Positions 27,175 through 36,717 of a stretch of 64,000 bases of DNA are shown here, one piece after another. Below the pieces are notes generated by a model. It worked only from the letters and a program-made list of their open reading frames with translations, did not search any database and was not told the origin of the DNA. The stretch lies in assembly GCA_024279135.1 (NCBI GenBank), contig JAJRRU010000006.1, positions 1-64,000 of the forward strand. Direction: 5' to 3'. Position 1 is the first letter of the stretch; each line of letters opens with the position of its first letter. Source of the stretch: Alphaproteobacteria bacterium. GTDB taxonomy: Bacteria > Pseudomonadota > Alphaproteobacteria > Rhodospirillales > Casp-alpha2. The position numbers were made by a program, and so were the translations under genes.

Positions 27175-29049
27175 TTACAATGCTGCCGCGGATTGCGCCA
27201 GAGATCTGGTGATCATGTCGATGACATCATCCCATTGGCCAGCTTCTTTCTGTCGGAAAACCTTAACCGTATCATACCATAAGGTGTCATCGCGCTCACT
27301 GAACCAATGCCACAAAGGAACCTTGCCCAGCATCATCCAGCTCTCTACGCCGCATGCGGCCGCCAGATGAATGGTGGCATTTGAAATGGACAGGACCAAA
27401 TCCATGGCACAGGTCTGGGCCATGCTTTGCTCAAGGCTGTTGAGGGCAGAAACATCCGGATCTACAAAGATATCAACCCCCAGTCTGTCCCTGACCCAGG
27501 CACAGTCATCCGCCACATCGCCATATTGCAAACTGATGAAATGGCAGTTGGGATGTTTCAGGATAGGTTCCCATAATTCAATGGGAATATTCTTTATGGC
27601 CGCATGGTGTGGGCTGGCTGATTTCCAAGAAATTCCCACCTTCAGACCTTTGCCCAGACCGTCATAGGTTCTCTTGTACCGGGCAGTCAGAACCGGGTCG
27701 GGTTTCAGGAAGCTGTTAGTTGGCTGGAAATCATCAACAGAATGGCGATAAAATCTACCCAGTGAGCCAATAGCGATCCGGTAATCAATATCCGGGGCGA
27801 TCACGGCGGGGTCTGGCGGGTCGCTCAGTGCCGCTACGGTTATATTTTCCATGGACCGTGCGAAGATGGGGGCGAGGCGTTTCTCACATTCATAGACCAC
27901 GGTTGCGCCATCGTTTAGCAGGTCATTGAGCAGGGTTGCAAACATGATCTGCTCGCCGATGCCTTGCTCGCCGATAACATGTATTTTTCGTCCGGCAAGC
28001 GGTTGGCCTTCCCACATAGGAACCGGCGAAGCATTAAGCGGTCCCCGATAACCGGTCAACAGGCCATATTCATATTCATGCCACCCGGATGAAAAATCTT
28101 CCAACATTAATAATGTCCGGGCTAAATTAGAATGATATTCAACGTTGTTCGATTCCAGGGAAATTGTTTTATGGTGATAGAGTAGGGCCTGGCTATAATT
28201 TCCCACATTAAAAATCGCCAAGGCAAGATTGTTATTGGCTTCGGCGTTATACGGGTCGAGACTTACCGCACTTTGTGCAATCTCCAGTGCGGCAGTGACC
28301 TGGTGAGTCTTGGTTAAACAGCGGCTATAGTTGACAAACCCGCTGATAAAAGTGGGGTCAAGGGCGACGCATTCCTGATAGTAACTGATGGCTTCATCCC
28401 ACTGCTCGTCACCATCCATGGCTCTGGCAAGGTTGTAGTATGAGTGAGGTTGTTCGGGGCAATATTCAATTCCTTTGCTGCCGGCTTCTATGGCTTGATG
28501 ATGTAGGCCAAGTTCCTGATAAACACCGCATAAATTGACCCAGGCTTCGCCGTAACTTGGATTTGAAACGGTGGCTTTTTCCAGGGCTTGCCGGGCCTCT
28601 TTCCATTTTAAGCGGGCCATGTAAATGGTGCCCAGCGTGTTCCAGGCCTCGGTGTAACTTGGTCGCAGGGATGTAGCCTGGTTCAGGGCCGCAATGGCGT
28701 GTTCGCTTGCACCTGTTTCCAGAGAAGCCAGGGCCAGATTGAAATGGAAATCGGGGGGGGTGTTGTCGATGGCTATGGCTTGGTTGAAATGTACAACCGC
28801 TTGTGACGGGTTCCCGGCACTTAATTCGGTAACGCCGAGAAGGCTGTGCACATGCGCATTTTCGGGCGTGATGGCAAGGACTTTTCTGAATTGATCGGCA
28901 GCATAGCCCAAAGCACCTTCCTGTAGATGTTGAATTCCTGAATTGATGAATGATTCTGTTTTTTCAAGCGACCCAGATGGTCTGGTTTTATTTGGGGATG
29001 GTTTTCCATGGCTGTTTTTCTTACGATTGGGTTTTTTGTTCTTGGCCAT
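27175..29049 (-). CDS. TPR protein with GT9-like glycosyltransferase domain (paralogue 1)
   Basis: A 624-residue protein from the ATG at 29049, with GAGAAAAG upstream (a TTG at 29094 would add 15 residues). The N-terminus is a very basic, disordered tail (MAKNKKPNRKKNSHGKPSP), a feature absent from the other two paralogues. TPRs follow to about residue 345, then the GT9-like half: GEQGIGEQIMFATLLND, VVYECEKRLAPIF, GISWKSASPH, FISLQYGDVADD and ISNATIHLAAACGVESWMML. First gene of the tandem set. Confidence 0.8.
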   Translation of the reverse strand: MAKNKKPNRKKNSHGKPSPNKTRPSGSLEKTESFINSGIQHLQEGALGYAADQFRKVLAITPENAHVHSLLGVTELSAGNPSQAVVHFNQAIAIDNTPPDFHFNLALASLETGASEHAIAALNQATSLRPSYTEAWNTLGTIYMARLKWKEARQALEKATVSNPSYGEAWVNLCGVYQELGLHHQAIEAGSKGIEYCPEQPHSYYNLARAMDGDEQWDEAISYYQECVALDPTFISGFVNYSRCLTKTHQVTAALEIAQSAVSLDPYNAEANNNLALAIFNVGNYSQALLYHHKTISLESNNVEYHSNLARTLLMLEDFSSGWHEYEYGLLTGYRGPLNASPVPMWEGQPLAGRKIHVIGEQGIGEQIMFATLLNDLLNDGATVVYECEKRLAPIFARSMENITVAALSDPPDPAVIAPDIDYRIAIGSLGRFYRHSVDDFQPTNSFLKPDPVLTARYKRTYDGLGKGLKVGISWKSASPHHAAIKNIPIELWEPILKHPNCHFISLQYGDVADDCAWVRDRLGVDIFVDPDVSALNSLEQSMAQTCAMDLVLSISNATIHLAAACGVESWMMLGKVPLWHWFSERDDTLWYDTVKVFRQKEAGQWDDVIDMITRSLAQSAAAL

Positions 29050-29304
29050 GATCGCTTTTCTCAAATTTGCTGAACTGATGCAGGGACTAGCCAATACGGG
29101 CTAAACAGACGATCATGCCAGCTATAAGAGAGTACATATCCAAGGGGAAAACGCAGCAACACATAATCGAATATTAATTTGCACATTATATGCTTAATAT
29201 TATATCAAAATAATGTTTCTTTAATATAAAATCCTTAAATTCAAGTCAGAAGATGACCCATACCGGTGTCTCGGGATTAACGAGTTTCAGGATGTACAGT
29301 AAAG

Positions 29305-29979
29305 ATGATTAATATTTTTATCGGGTATGATCCGCGTGAGGCCGTTGCCTTTCACGCGCTTTCACATAGTATTCACAAGCGCGCCAGTGAACCTGTTTCA
29401 ATAACACCATTGGTGTTAAGCCAGTTAGGAAAGGATATGTGGCGCGAGCGTAATCCGCTCCAGTCAACAGATTTTTCCTTTTCAAGGTTTCTGGCCCCGT
29501 CATTATGCAACCATGAAGGCTGGCTGATATTTATGGATTGCGATATGCTGGTGCTCGACGACATCGCCAATTTATGGGCCTTGCGTGATGAGCAATATGC
29601 GGTGATGTGTGTGAAACATAATCATACACCCATCGAAGACGTTAAATTCCTGGGCGCCATTCAGACTAAATACGAAAAGAAGAACTGGTCGAGTGTTATG
29701 CTTATGAATAATGCAAAATGCACGGCCCTGACGCCCGACTATGTTAATGAGGCTTCCGGTCTTGACTTGCATAGATTTAACTGGCTCGGCAATGATGAAC
29801 TGATTGGTGAACTGCCCCACCGCTGGAATCATTTGGTAGATTATGATCCGCCAGAAGACATTGATAACATATCAAATCTTCACTACACCATCGGTGGACC
29901 ATATTTTAAAGAAACAGAGAATTGTGGCTATTCCAGGGAATGGGCTGCCGAATACGAAGACATGATTTCAGCAGGATAG
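29305..29979 (+). CDS. GT8-like glycosyltransferase
   Basis: A 224-residue protein with a single GT-A fold. It begins INIFIGYDPREAVAFHALSH, has the metal-binding DxD-like WLIFMDCDMLVLDDI segment (about 72-86), and a later NNLHY-like NLHYTIGGPYF. This pattern is typical of small bacterial glycosyltransferases of the GT8-like group. Probable role: adding a sugar to the island's glycan. The upstream gap (29050-29304) is AT-rich and probably holds divergent promoters for this gene and the TPR/GT set. Confidence 0.75.
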   Translation: MINIFIGYDPREAVAFHALSHSIHKRASEPVSITPLVLSQLGKDMWRERNPLQSTDFSFSRFLAPSLCNHEGWLIFMDCDMLVLDDIANLWALRDEQYAVMCVKHNHTPIEDVKFLGAIQTKYEKKNWSSVMLMNNAKCTALTPDYVNEASGLDLHRFNWLGNDELIGELPHRWNHLVDYDPPEDIDNISNLHYTIGGPYFKETENCGYSREWAAEYEDMISAG

Positions 29980-30030
29980 ATCACCACCATATAATTTGCT
30001 GATTATATACGCCCAGGGAGTATACATTTT

Positions 30031-30789
30031 TTGAAGAAGTTTATCTGGCTTGCGTCCTTTCCTAAATCTGGCAGTACATGGTTGCGGTTTATTACCGCTC
30101 ATCTGCTGTTTGATGTTGGCGAGGATAATCCTGGTGTTCGTGCCATGGTTCCCAGCTTTCACGACTGGCGTGGGGATCTGACGTATTCCTGGCAAGGTGC
30201 TCACCCTGTTAAAATCCATCTGGCCGCAGAATTCATTCCAAGGCGCACGGCCACCCATTCGGCTATTTATATTATTCGAAACCCTCTGGATGTGGTTGAT
30301 TCCGCAATTAATTATTTCAAACCCAGTGCTGCGGCCCGCGATGATATTATTAACCAGTTCTGTCAATATGGCTCTACGGAACCCTGGTATTCAACACTGA
30401 ACTATACCTCGTGGGATAATAATGCCGATAGCTGGATTAATGGGAAACATGATTTCCCGTTGCTCACTCTGCGTTACGAGGACTTACTTGAGGATACCCA
30501 ATCCAACGTCCGTAGAATTGCCGATTTTCTGGCTGTAGATACCAGTGCTGCCAAGATAAAAAAAGTCGTTAAGGAAACGTCTTTTAAACAAATGAAGAAA
30601 GTCGAAGATCAGGAGCTTGAAACGGGTGTTGAAGGTGTTTTCCATGATGAACACAAGTATGCCAAAAAAGAATTTACCTTCATGCGCTCCGGTAAATCCG
30701 GCGGATATAGAGATAACCTGACGGAAAGCGAAATATCCAGATTGTTAGAATATTTCGCACCTCACATGGAAAAATTCGGATACCTGTAG
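30031..30789 (+). CDS. PAPS-dependent sulfotransferase
   Basis: A 252-residue sulfotransferase with all three classical elements: the 5'-phosphosulfate loop ASFPKSGSTWLRF near the N-terminus, the 3'-phosphate strand IYIIRNPLDVVDSAINYF, and the C-terminal RSGKSGGYRDNLT loop that closes over PAPS. It transfers sulfate to a hydroxyl, most likely on a sugar. The start is a TTG at 30031 with AGGGAG ten bases upstream; no good ATG exists before the P-loop. It lies 51 bases after the GT8-like gene on the same strand, so the two are likely co-expressed. Confidence 0.88.
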   Translation: MKKFIWLASFPKSGSTWLRFITAHLLFDVGEDNPGVRAMVPSFHDWRGDLTYSWQGAHPVKIHLAAEFIPRRTATHSAIYIIRNPLDVVDSAINYFKPSAAARDDIINQFCQYGSTEPWYSTLNYTSWDNNADSWINGKHDFPLLTLRYEDLLEDTQSNVRRIADFLAVDTSAAKIKKVVKETSFKQMKKVEDQELETGVEGVFHDEHKYAKKEFTFMRSGKSGGYRDNLTESEISRLLEYFAPHMEKFGYL

Positions 30790-30805
30790 AACCCCAATCC
30801 AGGAT

Positions 30806-33800
30806 TTACGGGCAGGGATCATAATCCAGAATTTCCAGAATTTCCAGATAGTCCGGATTCCCTTTGATCCGGCTGAGGAGGTCCGGGTCCACATCCGTTG
30901 GAAGCGGGGCCGTTATTACCTCTGATGCTCGCTGTTCCAGCGTTCGAGAAACTCCATCACCGGAAACGTGCCGGTTAAATGGCCAGACATCCTTATAATC
31001 CGGATCAAATGGAATTTCTAAATGTTTACAAACCTGTTTTAGAATATTGTCGGGTTTGTCGGCGAAATCTTCACACCGAATGTACGTTGTTTCTTTTGCA
31101 TGTCGGGCAAAGTTACGATAGCCCCTCAGGAATTCTTCAATGGTTATATGTTCCGGTACATTGGTTTCCTTACAGTAGGATAACCACTGTGCCAGTGGAT
31201 GCCTTGTGATGTAGAGTTCCTGGACGGTGAAAATTTCTTTAAGGGCGTTGGAGGTGAATTGTTCATAGCTGGGGGCAGCCATAAACGGCAGGGCTATATA
31301 ATCCAGGTGACTCCAGCACTCGATGATCAAATGACCATTTTGCCGGGAGACCAGGTTATGAACCCTGGTCATCGCTTCTTTGAAATCCTTGGGCCGCTCG
31401 GTCAGGATTTTCCATTCATCTTTATCAAAGAACGAATATCTTTTCTGTGCCATGGGCAGGGGGGCCGTTATATTCATGCCCAACGGGTGCATATCGCTCA
31501 GTGTCCAAGAATCCTTCATGGCGCCAAGACATTTGCAAAATTGAACGAAGGTCTGGTTGGTCAATGCATGGACCAGACCGATGTTCGGTTTTAACGGCTT
31601 GGTTTGCGAACGGCCAAGTTTTTTTCGTTGTTTCCGTCGGGTGGGTTCCTCATCAGACCATTTTTTCCACATAGTCCGATAGGCTTCTTCGACGCCGCGC
31701 GTGTGAGCGACCTGATCACAAAGGGGAGACGTTCTCATGTTTTCCCGCAGGTTCTTGCGAATTTCGTGAAGCCGGTCAAGATCGCTTGCCAGCCAGGCCG
31801 CTTTTTCAACGTAGTCATCCACATCAATGGCCACCAGATAATCCAGGCCGACCTGGGTGATTAGACTGGCCGTTACCCGTGCAGCATGTCTGTCGCCCAG
31901 TAACGCGATGATGGGAACCCCCATCCACAGGGCTTCACAACTGGTAGTCGTTCCATTGTAAGGAAAGGGGTCCAGGCATATGTCGATCTGATCGTAGAAC
32001 CGTAAATGCTCCGTCGAAGGCATCGAACCGAAGAAAAACAGTTGATCGTTCGTAATACCACATTGGTGAAATTTTTTCTTCAGGCGCTTTACCGTCCCTT
32101 TATCCTGTAAGGAACCGGATTTCAGATAAAGTCGGGAATTTTTAACCTTCTTCAGGATGCGCGACCAGACTTCGATAGAGGCCGTGGAAATTTTTGACGC
32201 ATTATTGAATGAGCCATATGTAATATGCCCGGATGTCCTTGCATCCAGTTCATCTCCGCATGGCAATTTCGTTTGAGGGTTGAAACAAGTGAAAGATTTA
32301 GGCAGCCTGAACAGGGTTTCTGAATGGTGTTTGTCAGCCTCCCCGACGGGGTCCGTAATGTCATCGACGAAACGGTAATCAATTGCCCCAAGTCCAGTGG
32401 TATTGGGGTAGCCTATCCATGTAACCTGGACAGGGGCCGGTTTGCGGACCATTACCAACAATTTATTACCGGCAGTATGGCCGCTCAAATCGACCAGAAT
32501 GTCGATTTTATCTTCCCGGATCAACTCAACAATTTCCTCAGTGGTATTGTTGAGAATTGACCGCCAGTTATGGCCGTATGATTGCAGACGTTCGGTTATG
32601 CCATCGGGGCTGCGGACAGAGGCATAACAATAGATTTTAAAATTTTCTTTGTCGTGGTTTTTCAGTGCGGGTTCAATAAAATAACTGACGGCGTGGCCGT
32701 AGAAATCGGATGTGATATATCCAATGCGCAATTTTCGATCCGTTGATGGATCGTTGCCATGGACATCGGCACCGTCAAGGATGGGGTGGTTGTGCAGTTT
32801 ATCCCAATACAGATGTTCCTCGTAGAGCTTTTGGGTGGAAAAATCACTGGAATAATTCATATAAAATAACATGTTAGACCGAGCACCTGCATAATGTGGC
32901 TCGTATTCCAGGGCTTTGCGATAGTAGGTTATACTATCGACAGGCTTATTCATCTCCATGGCGAGGATGGCAAGGTTATTATAGGCAAATGATGGCGTTG
33001 AACTTTTTTCAGCACTTTTCAGGTAGAATTTTTCTGCTTTTTCATACTTGCCGATGTCGCGCAGGGATATGGCATAGTTATTAAGCATTCCCGGATCATT
33101 GGGTTTCATCGTAACATATTTTTTGAGGTATTTTACGGCTTCTTCGGGTTGCCTGATTGATTGATAGAATGCGCCGGTACTTTGCAGGATTCTTAGGTTG
33201 TTTGGTGCCATTTTCAGAGCATGTTTATAGTGCTCCTTGGCCGCATCAATTAAATTTTGTTCGCGTAGAATTCCACCCAGTTCTATCAGTAATGACGCAT
33301 CGTGGGGGTGAATTTTCAGTGCCGCCCGGTTTAGCTCCTCAGCTTCTTTGAAGCGATTCAGCCTGCGCAGTATCTTGGCATGATTTAAAATGAATTCTAT
33401 TTTATCCGGTTGGGACGCCACGGCTATTTCCGTACATTCCAGGGCTTTGTCATAGCGTGTTCGGCTATAAAGAATATCACCCAGTGCGTTATTGGCTTCG
33501 GCATGATCCGGGTCTATCTCCAGTGCTCTGCGATAGGCTCGTTCCGCTTTATCAAAGTTTCCCGAACGTTGCAGGCTGACACCCATATTAGTCATTGCGT
33601 TGACATGAACGGGGTTCAGGGCAAAGGTATATTCGAATGCCTTTATGGCATCTTCATGTAAATCGAGAGCAGAAAAAGCGATGCCGGACAGATAGTGTGT
33701 CTCCTGCTGGTCCTTGTTTATATCGATAGATTTTTGCAGGTACTGTATTGCTGTTGAATTATCATTGGATTGGATTGCGATAGCGCCAACAAGGTTGAGG

Positions 33801-33934
33801 ATGCCGGTGTTTCCCGGGTCAAGTTCCGCTGCATTCTGGGCGTGTATCAGGGCATCCTGAAATTTTCCGGCCCGGTATTTTTCAATAGCCCTGGTTTGCT
33901 CTGTCTGAAACTGTCTTGAGGGTGTTTGCTGCAT
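30806..33934 (-). CDS. TPR - OGT (SPINDLY/GT41) - sulfotransferase fusion
   Basis: A 1042-residue three-part enzyme. Residues 10-350 are about ten TPRs. Residues about 400-760 are an O-GlcNAc-transferase-like GT41 domain: ITSDFYGHAVSYF with His413 at the catalytic-base position, VDLSGHTAGN (481-490), TWIGYPNTTG (505-514), YGSFNNASK, LYLKSGSLQD (603-611) and DPFPYNGTTTSCEALWMG (655-672). A basic linker (RRKQRKK, 766-772) leads to residues 782-1042, which look like a sulfotransferase: LVHALTNQTFVQF at the P-loop position, ELYITRHPLAQWLSY for the 3'-phosphate site and YIRCEDFADKP. The P-loop is degenerate. OGT proteins modify Ser/Thr of proteins. The flagellin with its Ser-rich repeat is 2.8 kb away and an obvious candidate substrate, though this is inference. 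Confidence 0.85.
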   Translation of the reverse strand: MQQTPSRQFQTEQTRAIEKYRAGKFQDALIHAQNAAELDPGNTGILNLVGAIAIQSNDNSTAIQYLQKSIDINKDQQETHYLSGIAFSALDLHEDAIKAFEYTFALNPVHVNAMTNMGVSLQRSGNFDKAERAYRRALEIDPDHAEANNALGDILYSRTRYDKALECTEIAVASQPDKIEFILNHAKILRRLNRFKEAEELNRAALKIHPHDASLLIELGGILREQNLIDAAKEHYKHALKMAPNNLRILQSTGAFYQSIRQPEEAVKYLKKYVTMKPNDPGMLNNYAISLRDIGKYEKAEKFYLKSAEKSSTPSFAYNNLAILAMEMNKPVDSITYYRKALEYEPHYAGARSNMLFYMNYSSDFSTQKLYEEHLYWDKLHNHPILDGADVHGNDPSTDRKLRIGYITSDFYGHAVSYFIEPALKNHDKENFKIYCYASVRSPDGITERLQSYGHNWRSILNNTTEEIVELIREDKIDILVDLSGHTAGNKLLVMVRKPAPVQVTWIGYPNTTGLGAIDYRFVDDITDPVGEADKHHSETLFRLPKSFTCFNPQTKLPCGDELDARTSGHITYGSFNNASKISTASIEVWSRILKKVKNSRLYLKSGSLQDKGTVKRLKKKFHQCGITNDQLFFFGSMPSTEHLRFYDQIDICLDPFPYNGTTTSCEALWMGVPIIALLGDRHAARVTASLITQVGLDYLVAIDVDDYVEKAAWLASDLDRLHEIRKNLRENMRTSPLCDQVAHTRGVEEAYRTMWKKWSDEEPTRRKQRKKLGRSQTKPLKPNIGLVHALTNQTFVQFCKCLGAMKDSWTLSDMHPLGMNITAPLPMAQKRYSFFDKDEWKILTERPKDFKEAMTRVHNLVSRQNGHLIIECWSHLDYIALPFMAAPSYEQFTSNALKEIFTVQELYITRHPLAQWLSYCKETNVPEHITIEEFLRGYRNFARHAKETTYIRCEDFADKPDNILKQVCKHLEIPFDPDYKDVWPFNRHVSGDGVSRTLEQRASEVITAPLPTDVDPDLLSRIKGNPDYLEILEILDYDPCP

Positions 33935-33980
33935 TTTATACCTGGTATTTTTTTGTGTGTGTGAGGTCCAATATGGACGT

Positions 33981-35063
33981 TTAGTCGGGACTGTTGCGTT
34001 TTACGTTATCTGTAACTAATAAACGCAGATCCGATTCAAACATGGATTTGACAAGTTCCGGGAACGTTGTGGTATGACGCCAGCCCAAAACCCGGTGTGC
34101 CTTGCTTGGGTCGCCGAGCAGGAGGTCAACTTCTGTTGGGCGAAAATATCGTGGGTCAATTTCAACCATAACTTCCCCGGTCTCGGTATCAATCCCTTTT
34201 TCAGCAACGCCACTGCCCTGCCATTCAATTTTCCAGCCACCGGCTTCAAAGGTTAATTCAACAAATTCGCGGACAGAATGCGTTTCGCCGGTTGCCAGGA
34301 CATAATCATCGGATTTTTCCTGTTGCACAATCCGCCACATGCCTTCCACATAATCCTTGGCATGACCCCAGTCGCGTTTTGCATCCAGGTTGCCAAGATA
34401 GAGTTTGTTGCCCGCCCCCAGGGTCATGGCAGCTATTGCGCGGGTTATTTTCCGGGTAACAAATGTCTCACCGCGAATGGGGCTTTCATGGTTGAACAAG
34501 ATACCGTTTGATGAATGTATGCCGTATGCCTCGCGGTAATTTACCGTAATCCAATAGGCATAGAGTTTGGCTGCGGCATAGGGGCTGCGTGGGTAAAATG
34601 GCGTTGTTTCTGATTGCGGGGTTTCCTGGACTTTTCCATAGAGTTCGGACGTTGAGGCCTGGTAAAAGCGGGTTGTTTTCGTCATGCCGAGAATTCGGAT
34701 GGCTTCGAGCAAACGCAAGGCACCCATGGCATCGGCATTGGCAGTGTATTCCGGTGTATCAAAACTGACCTGGACGTGGCTTTGCGCCGCCAGATTGTAA
34801 ATTTCATCCGGTTGGACTTCCTGGATAATGCGAATCAGGTTTGTGGCATCGATCATGTCCCCGTAATGCAGGAAGAAACGAACGTTTTCAGCGTGGCGAT
34901 CCTGATACAGGTGATCAATACGGGCAGAGTTAAATGATGAAGAACGGCGTTTGATGCCGTGCACTATATAACCTTTTCCCAATAACAATTCCGCCAGGTA
35001 CGCGCCATCCTGCCCTGTTATGCCTGTGATGAGTGCTACTTTATCTGCCATCGTTGTGTCCAT
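33981..35063 (-). CDS. gmd: GDP-mannose 4,6-dehydratase
   Basis: Gmd converts GDP-mannose to GDP-4-keto-6-deoxymannose, the precursor of GDP-fucose, GDP-rhamnose and perosamine. The 360-residue product has the NADP loop [15 protein letters not shown], the RRSSSFN segment, [15 protein letters not shown], the active site YAAAK and the [17 protein letters not shown] region, all closely conserved. Full length. Two ATG starts (35063, 35051) are possible. It follows manC by 37 bases. No fcl, rmd or per gene lies in the window, so the final sugar is not shown here. Confidence 0.96.
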   Translation of the reverse strand: MDTTMADKVALITGITGQDGAYLAELLLGKGYIVHGIKRRSSSFNSARIDHLYQDRHAENVRFFLHYGDMIDATNLIRIIQEVQPDEIYNLAAQSHVQVSFDTPEYTANADAMGALRLLEAIRILGMTKTTRFYQASTSELYGKVQETPQSETTPFYPRSPYAAAKLYAYWITVNYREAYGIHSSNGILFNHESPIRGETFVTRKITRAIAAMTLGAGNKLYLGNLDAKRDWGHAKDYVEGMWRIVQQEKSDDYVLATGETHSVREFVELTFEAGGWKIEWQGSGVAEKGIDTETGEVMVEIDPRYFRPTEVDLLLGDPSKAHRVLGWRHTTTFPELVKSMFESDLRLLVTDNVKRNSPD

Positions 35064-35100
35064 TCATTGAGTATAGTTTTGGCTTGTTGCTCAGAGTTTT

Positions 35101-36519
35101 CTATTGCCGTCCATAGGTGTCTTCAATCCGCACGATATCATCTTCGCCAAGGTATGCGCCACATTGCACTTCTATGACAAGCAAGGGAATCTTTCCAGGG
35201 TTATGAAGCCGGTGTACGGCCCCAAGCGGGATAAAGCACGACTGGTTTTCGCTCAGCAGAAAAACCGCATCATCGAGCGTAACTTCTGCGGTGCCTTCAA
35301 CAACCACCCAGTGTTCGGCGCGATGCGCGTGTTTCTGCAGGCTTAATATTGCTCCAGGTTTTACAAACAGTTTTTTAACCTGGAATCCGGGGGCTGAGAG
35401 GATTGAGGTGAAACTGCCCCAGGGCCGGTAGACCGTACGGTGGTGAAGGTGTTGTTCTGTGCCATGCTCTGCGCCGTGCTCTGCGACCTGCTCAATCAAC
35501 GGGCCCAACTCGTTCAGCTTGTCAATGTCACTGATCAGGACGGCATCATCGTTTATGACAATGGCCAGATTGTTTACCCCGATGGTGGTTGTGAGAATGC
35601 CATCACTGCGGATCAGGGAATTTTTTGTATCCAGCACGACAACATCACCGTCAATGATATTACCATTTTTATCCTTCAGACTTTGATCGACTGCACCATG
35701 GAAAACAGACTTCCAGGTTCGCATATCCTGCCAATCTGACGTGACGGGCAGCATGGCGGCATTTGCTGTGTGCTCCAGGATCAGTTCTTCAAATGATACC
35801 CTTGCAATGGGTTTGAAGAATTGTTCATCCAGTCGGATAAAATCATGTTCTGATGTTTTATTGGCATAGGTCTGGTGGCATAGTTCCAGCAGGTCGGGGG
35901 CAAGCAATCGTACATTATCCATCAGGGTCTCTTCCGATACCAGATAAATGCCCGTGTTCCAAAGATACCCTGCATCGATTAAAATGCGGGCTTCGTCCTG
36001 ATGGGCAGGCTTGGTGACATCGGCTGGTTTGAGATATGTCATGGTGGGATCGGGTGATGTCGGTTCGTTGGAAAAACAAACCAATTTACCCGACTGAGCA
36101 AGACCGACCCCGCTCATGACCGCTTCGCAAAATGCCTGATGGTCTGTAATTTTATGATCTGATGGCATAATCAGCATCAACCCGGAGGGGTGGTTATCGT
36201 GCATCCATAATCCGGCGGTGATGATAGCAGCGGCCGTGTCGCGGCCTTCCGGTTCAAGGATAATATCTGCCGGCTGAATTTCCAGTACGTGCAATTGCTC
36301 GGCAATAAAAAACCTGTGTTCCTCCGTGCCAATGACAAGCGGAGAGTGAAAGGCCGTTTTGTTCACACGAAGGGCGGCTTCCTGTAACAGGGTATGGGTG
36401 GTGTTAAATCGTTGAAACTGTTTGGGGTACATGGCTCTGGAAACGGGCCATAAATTTTTGCCTGAACCACCACACAACAACACAGGTACAATGACAGGTT
36501 GTGATGTGGTTTCGTTCAT
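35101..36519 (-). CDS. manC: Mannose-1-phosphate guanylyltransferase / mannose-6-phosphate isomerase
   Basis: A bifunctional enzyme of GDP-mannose synthesis, 472 residues. N-terminal guanylyltransferase: LLCGGSGKNLWPVSRAMYPK, EPEGRDTAAAI and PSDHKITD. C-terminal cupin isomerase: RPWGSF, PGAILSLQKHAHRAEHW and HRLHNPG. The signature is unusual: GKNLWP replaces the typical GTRLWP, so the catalytic Arg position is Asn, and the FVEKP segment reads as DVTKP with a shortened loop before it. Guanylyltransferase activity may therefore be altered, while the isomerase half looks intact. It supplies gmd immediately downstream. Confidence 0.87.
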   Translation of the reverse strand: MNETTSQPVIVPVLLCGGSGKNLWPVSRAMYPKQFQRFNTTHTLLQEAALRVNKTAFHSPLVIGTEEHRFFIAEQLHVLEIQPADIILEPEGRDTAAAIITAGLWMHDNHPSGLMLIMPSDHKITDHQAFCEAVMSGVGLAQSGKLVCFSNEPTSPDPTMTYLKPADVTKPAHQDEARILIDAGYLWNTGIYLVSEETLMDNVRLLAPDLLELCHQTYANKTSEHDFIRLDEQFFKPIARVSFEELILEHTANAAMLPVTSDWQDMRTWKSVFHGAVDQSLKDKNGNIIDGDVVVLDTKNSLIRSDGILTTTIGVNNLAIVINDDAVLISDIDKLNELGPLIEQVAEHGAEHGTEQHLHHRTVYRPWGSFTSILSAPGFQVKKLFVKPGAILSLQKHAHRAEHWVVVEGTAEVTLDDAVFLLSENQSCFIPLGAVHRLHNPGKIPLLVIEVQCGAYLGEDDIVRIEDTYGRQ

Positions 36520-36647
36520 ATGGTAAACACTTCATGCTAAAGGGCAGGGCTTTGGATTGTGCAGAATATTATGCCATGATTGCGGAAAGGTTAAAGCTGA
36601 ATATTGGGAATGGTCGGAGGCTACAGGACAAAAATGTCTGCTGCGAC

Positions 36648-36681
36648 TAAAAAAGCCGCCGCTGTGATGTACAGCGACGGC
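36648..36681 (-). terminator. Rho-independent terminator of the flagellin gene
   Basis: On the minus strand GCCGTCGCTGT pairs with ACAGCGGCGGC (one mismatch) around a five-base loop, followed by TTTTTTAG. It begins 37 bases after the flagellin stop codon, as expected for a strongly expressed single gene. Confidence 0.92.
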
Positions 36682-36717
36682 CTTTTAGATAGTCTGTTAT
36701 CTTGCGTTAGGCTGCTA

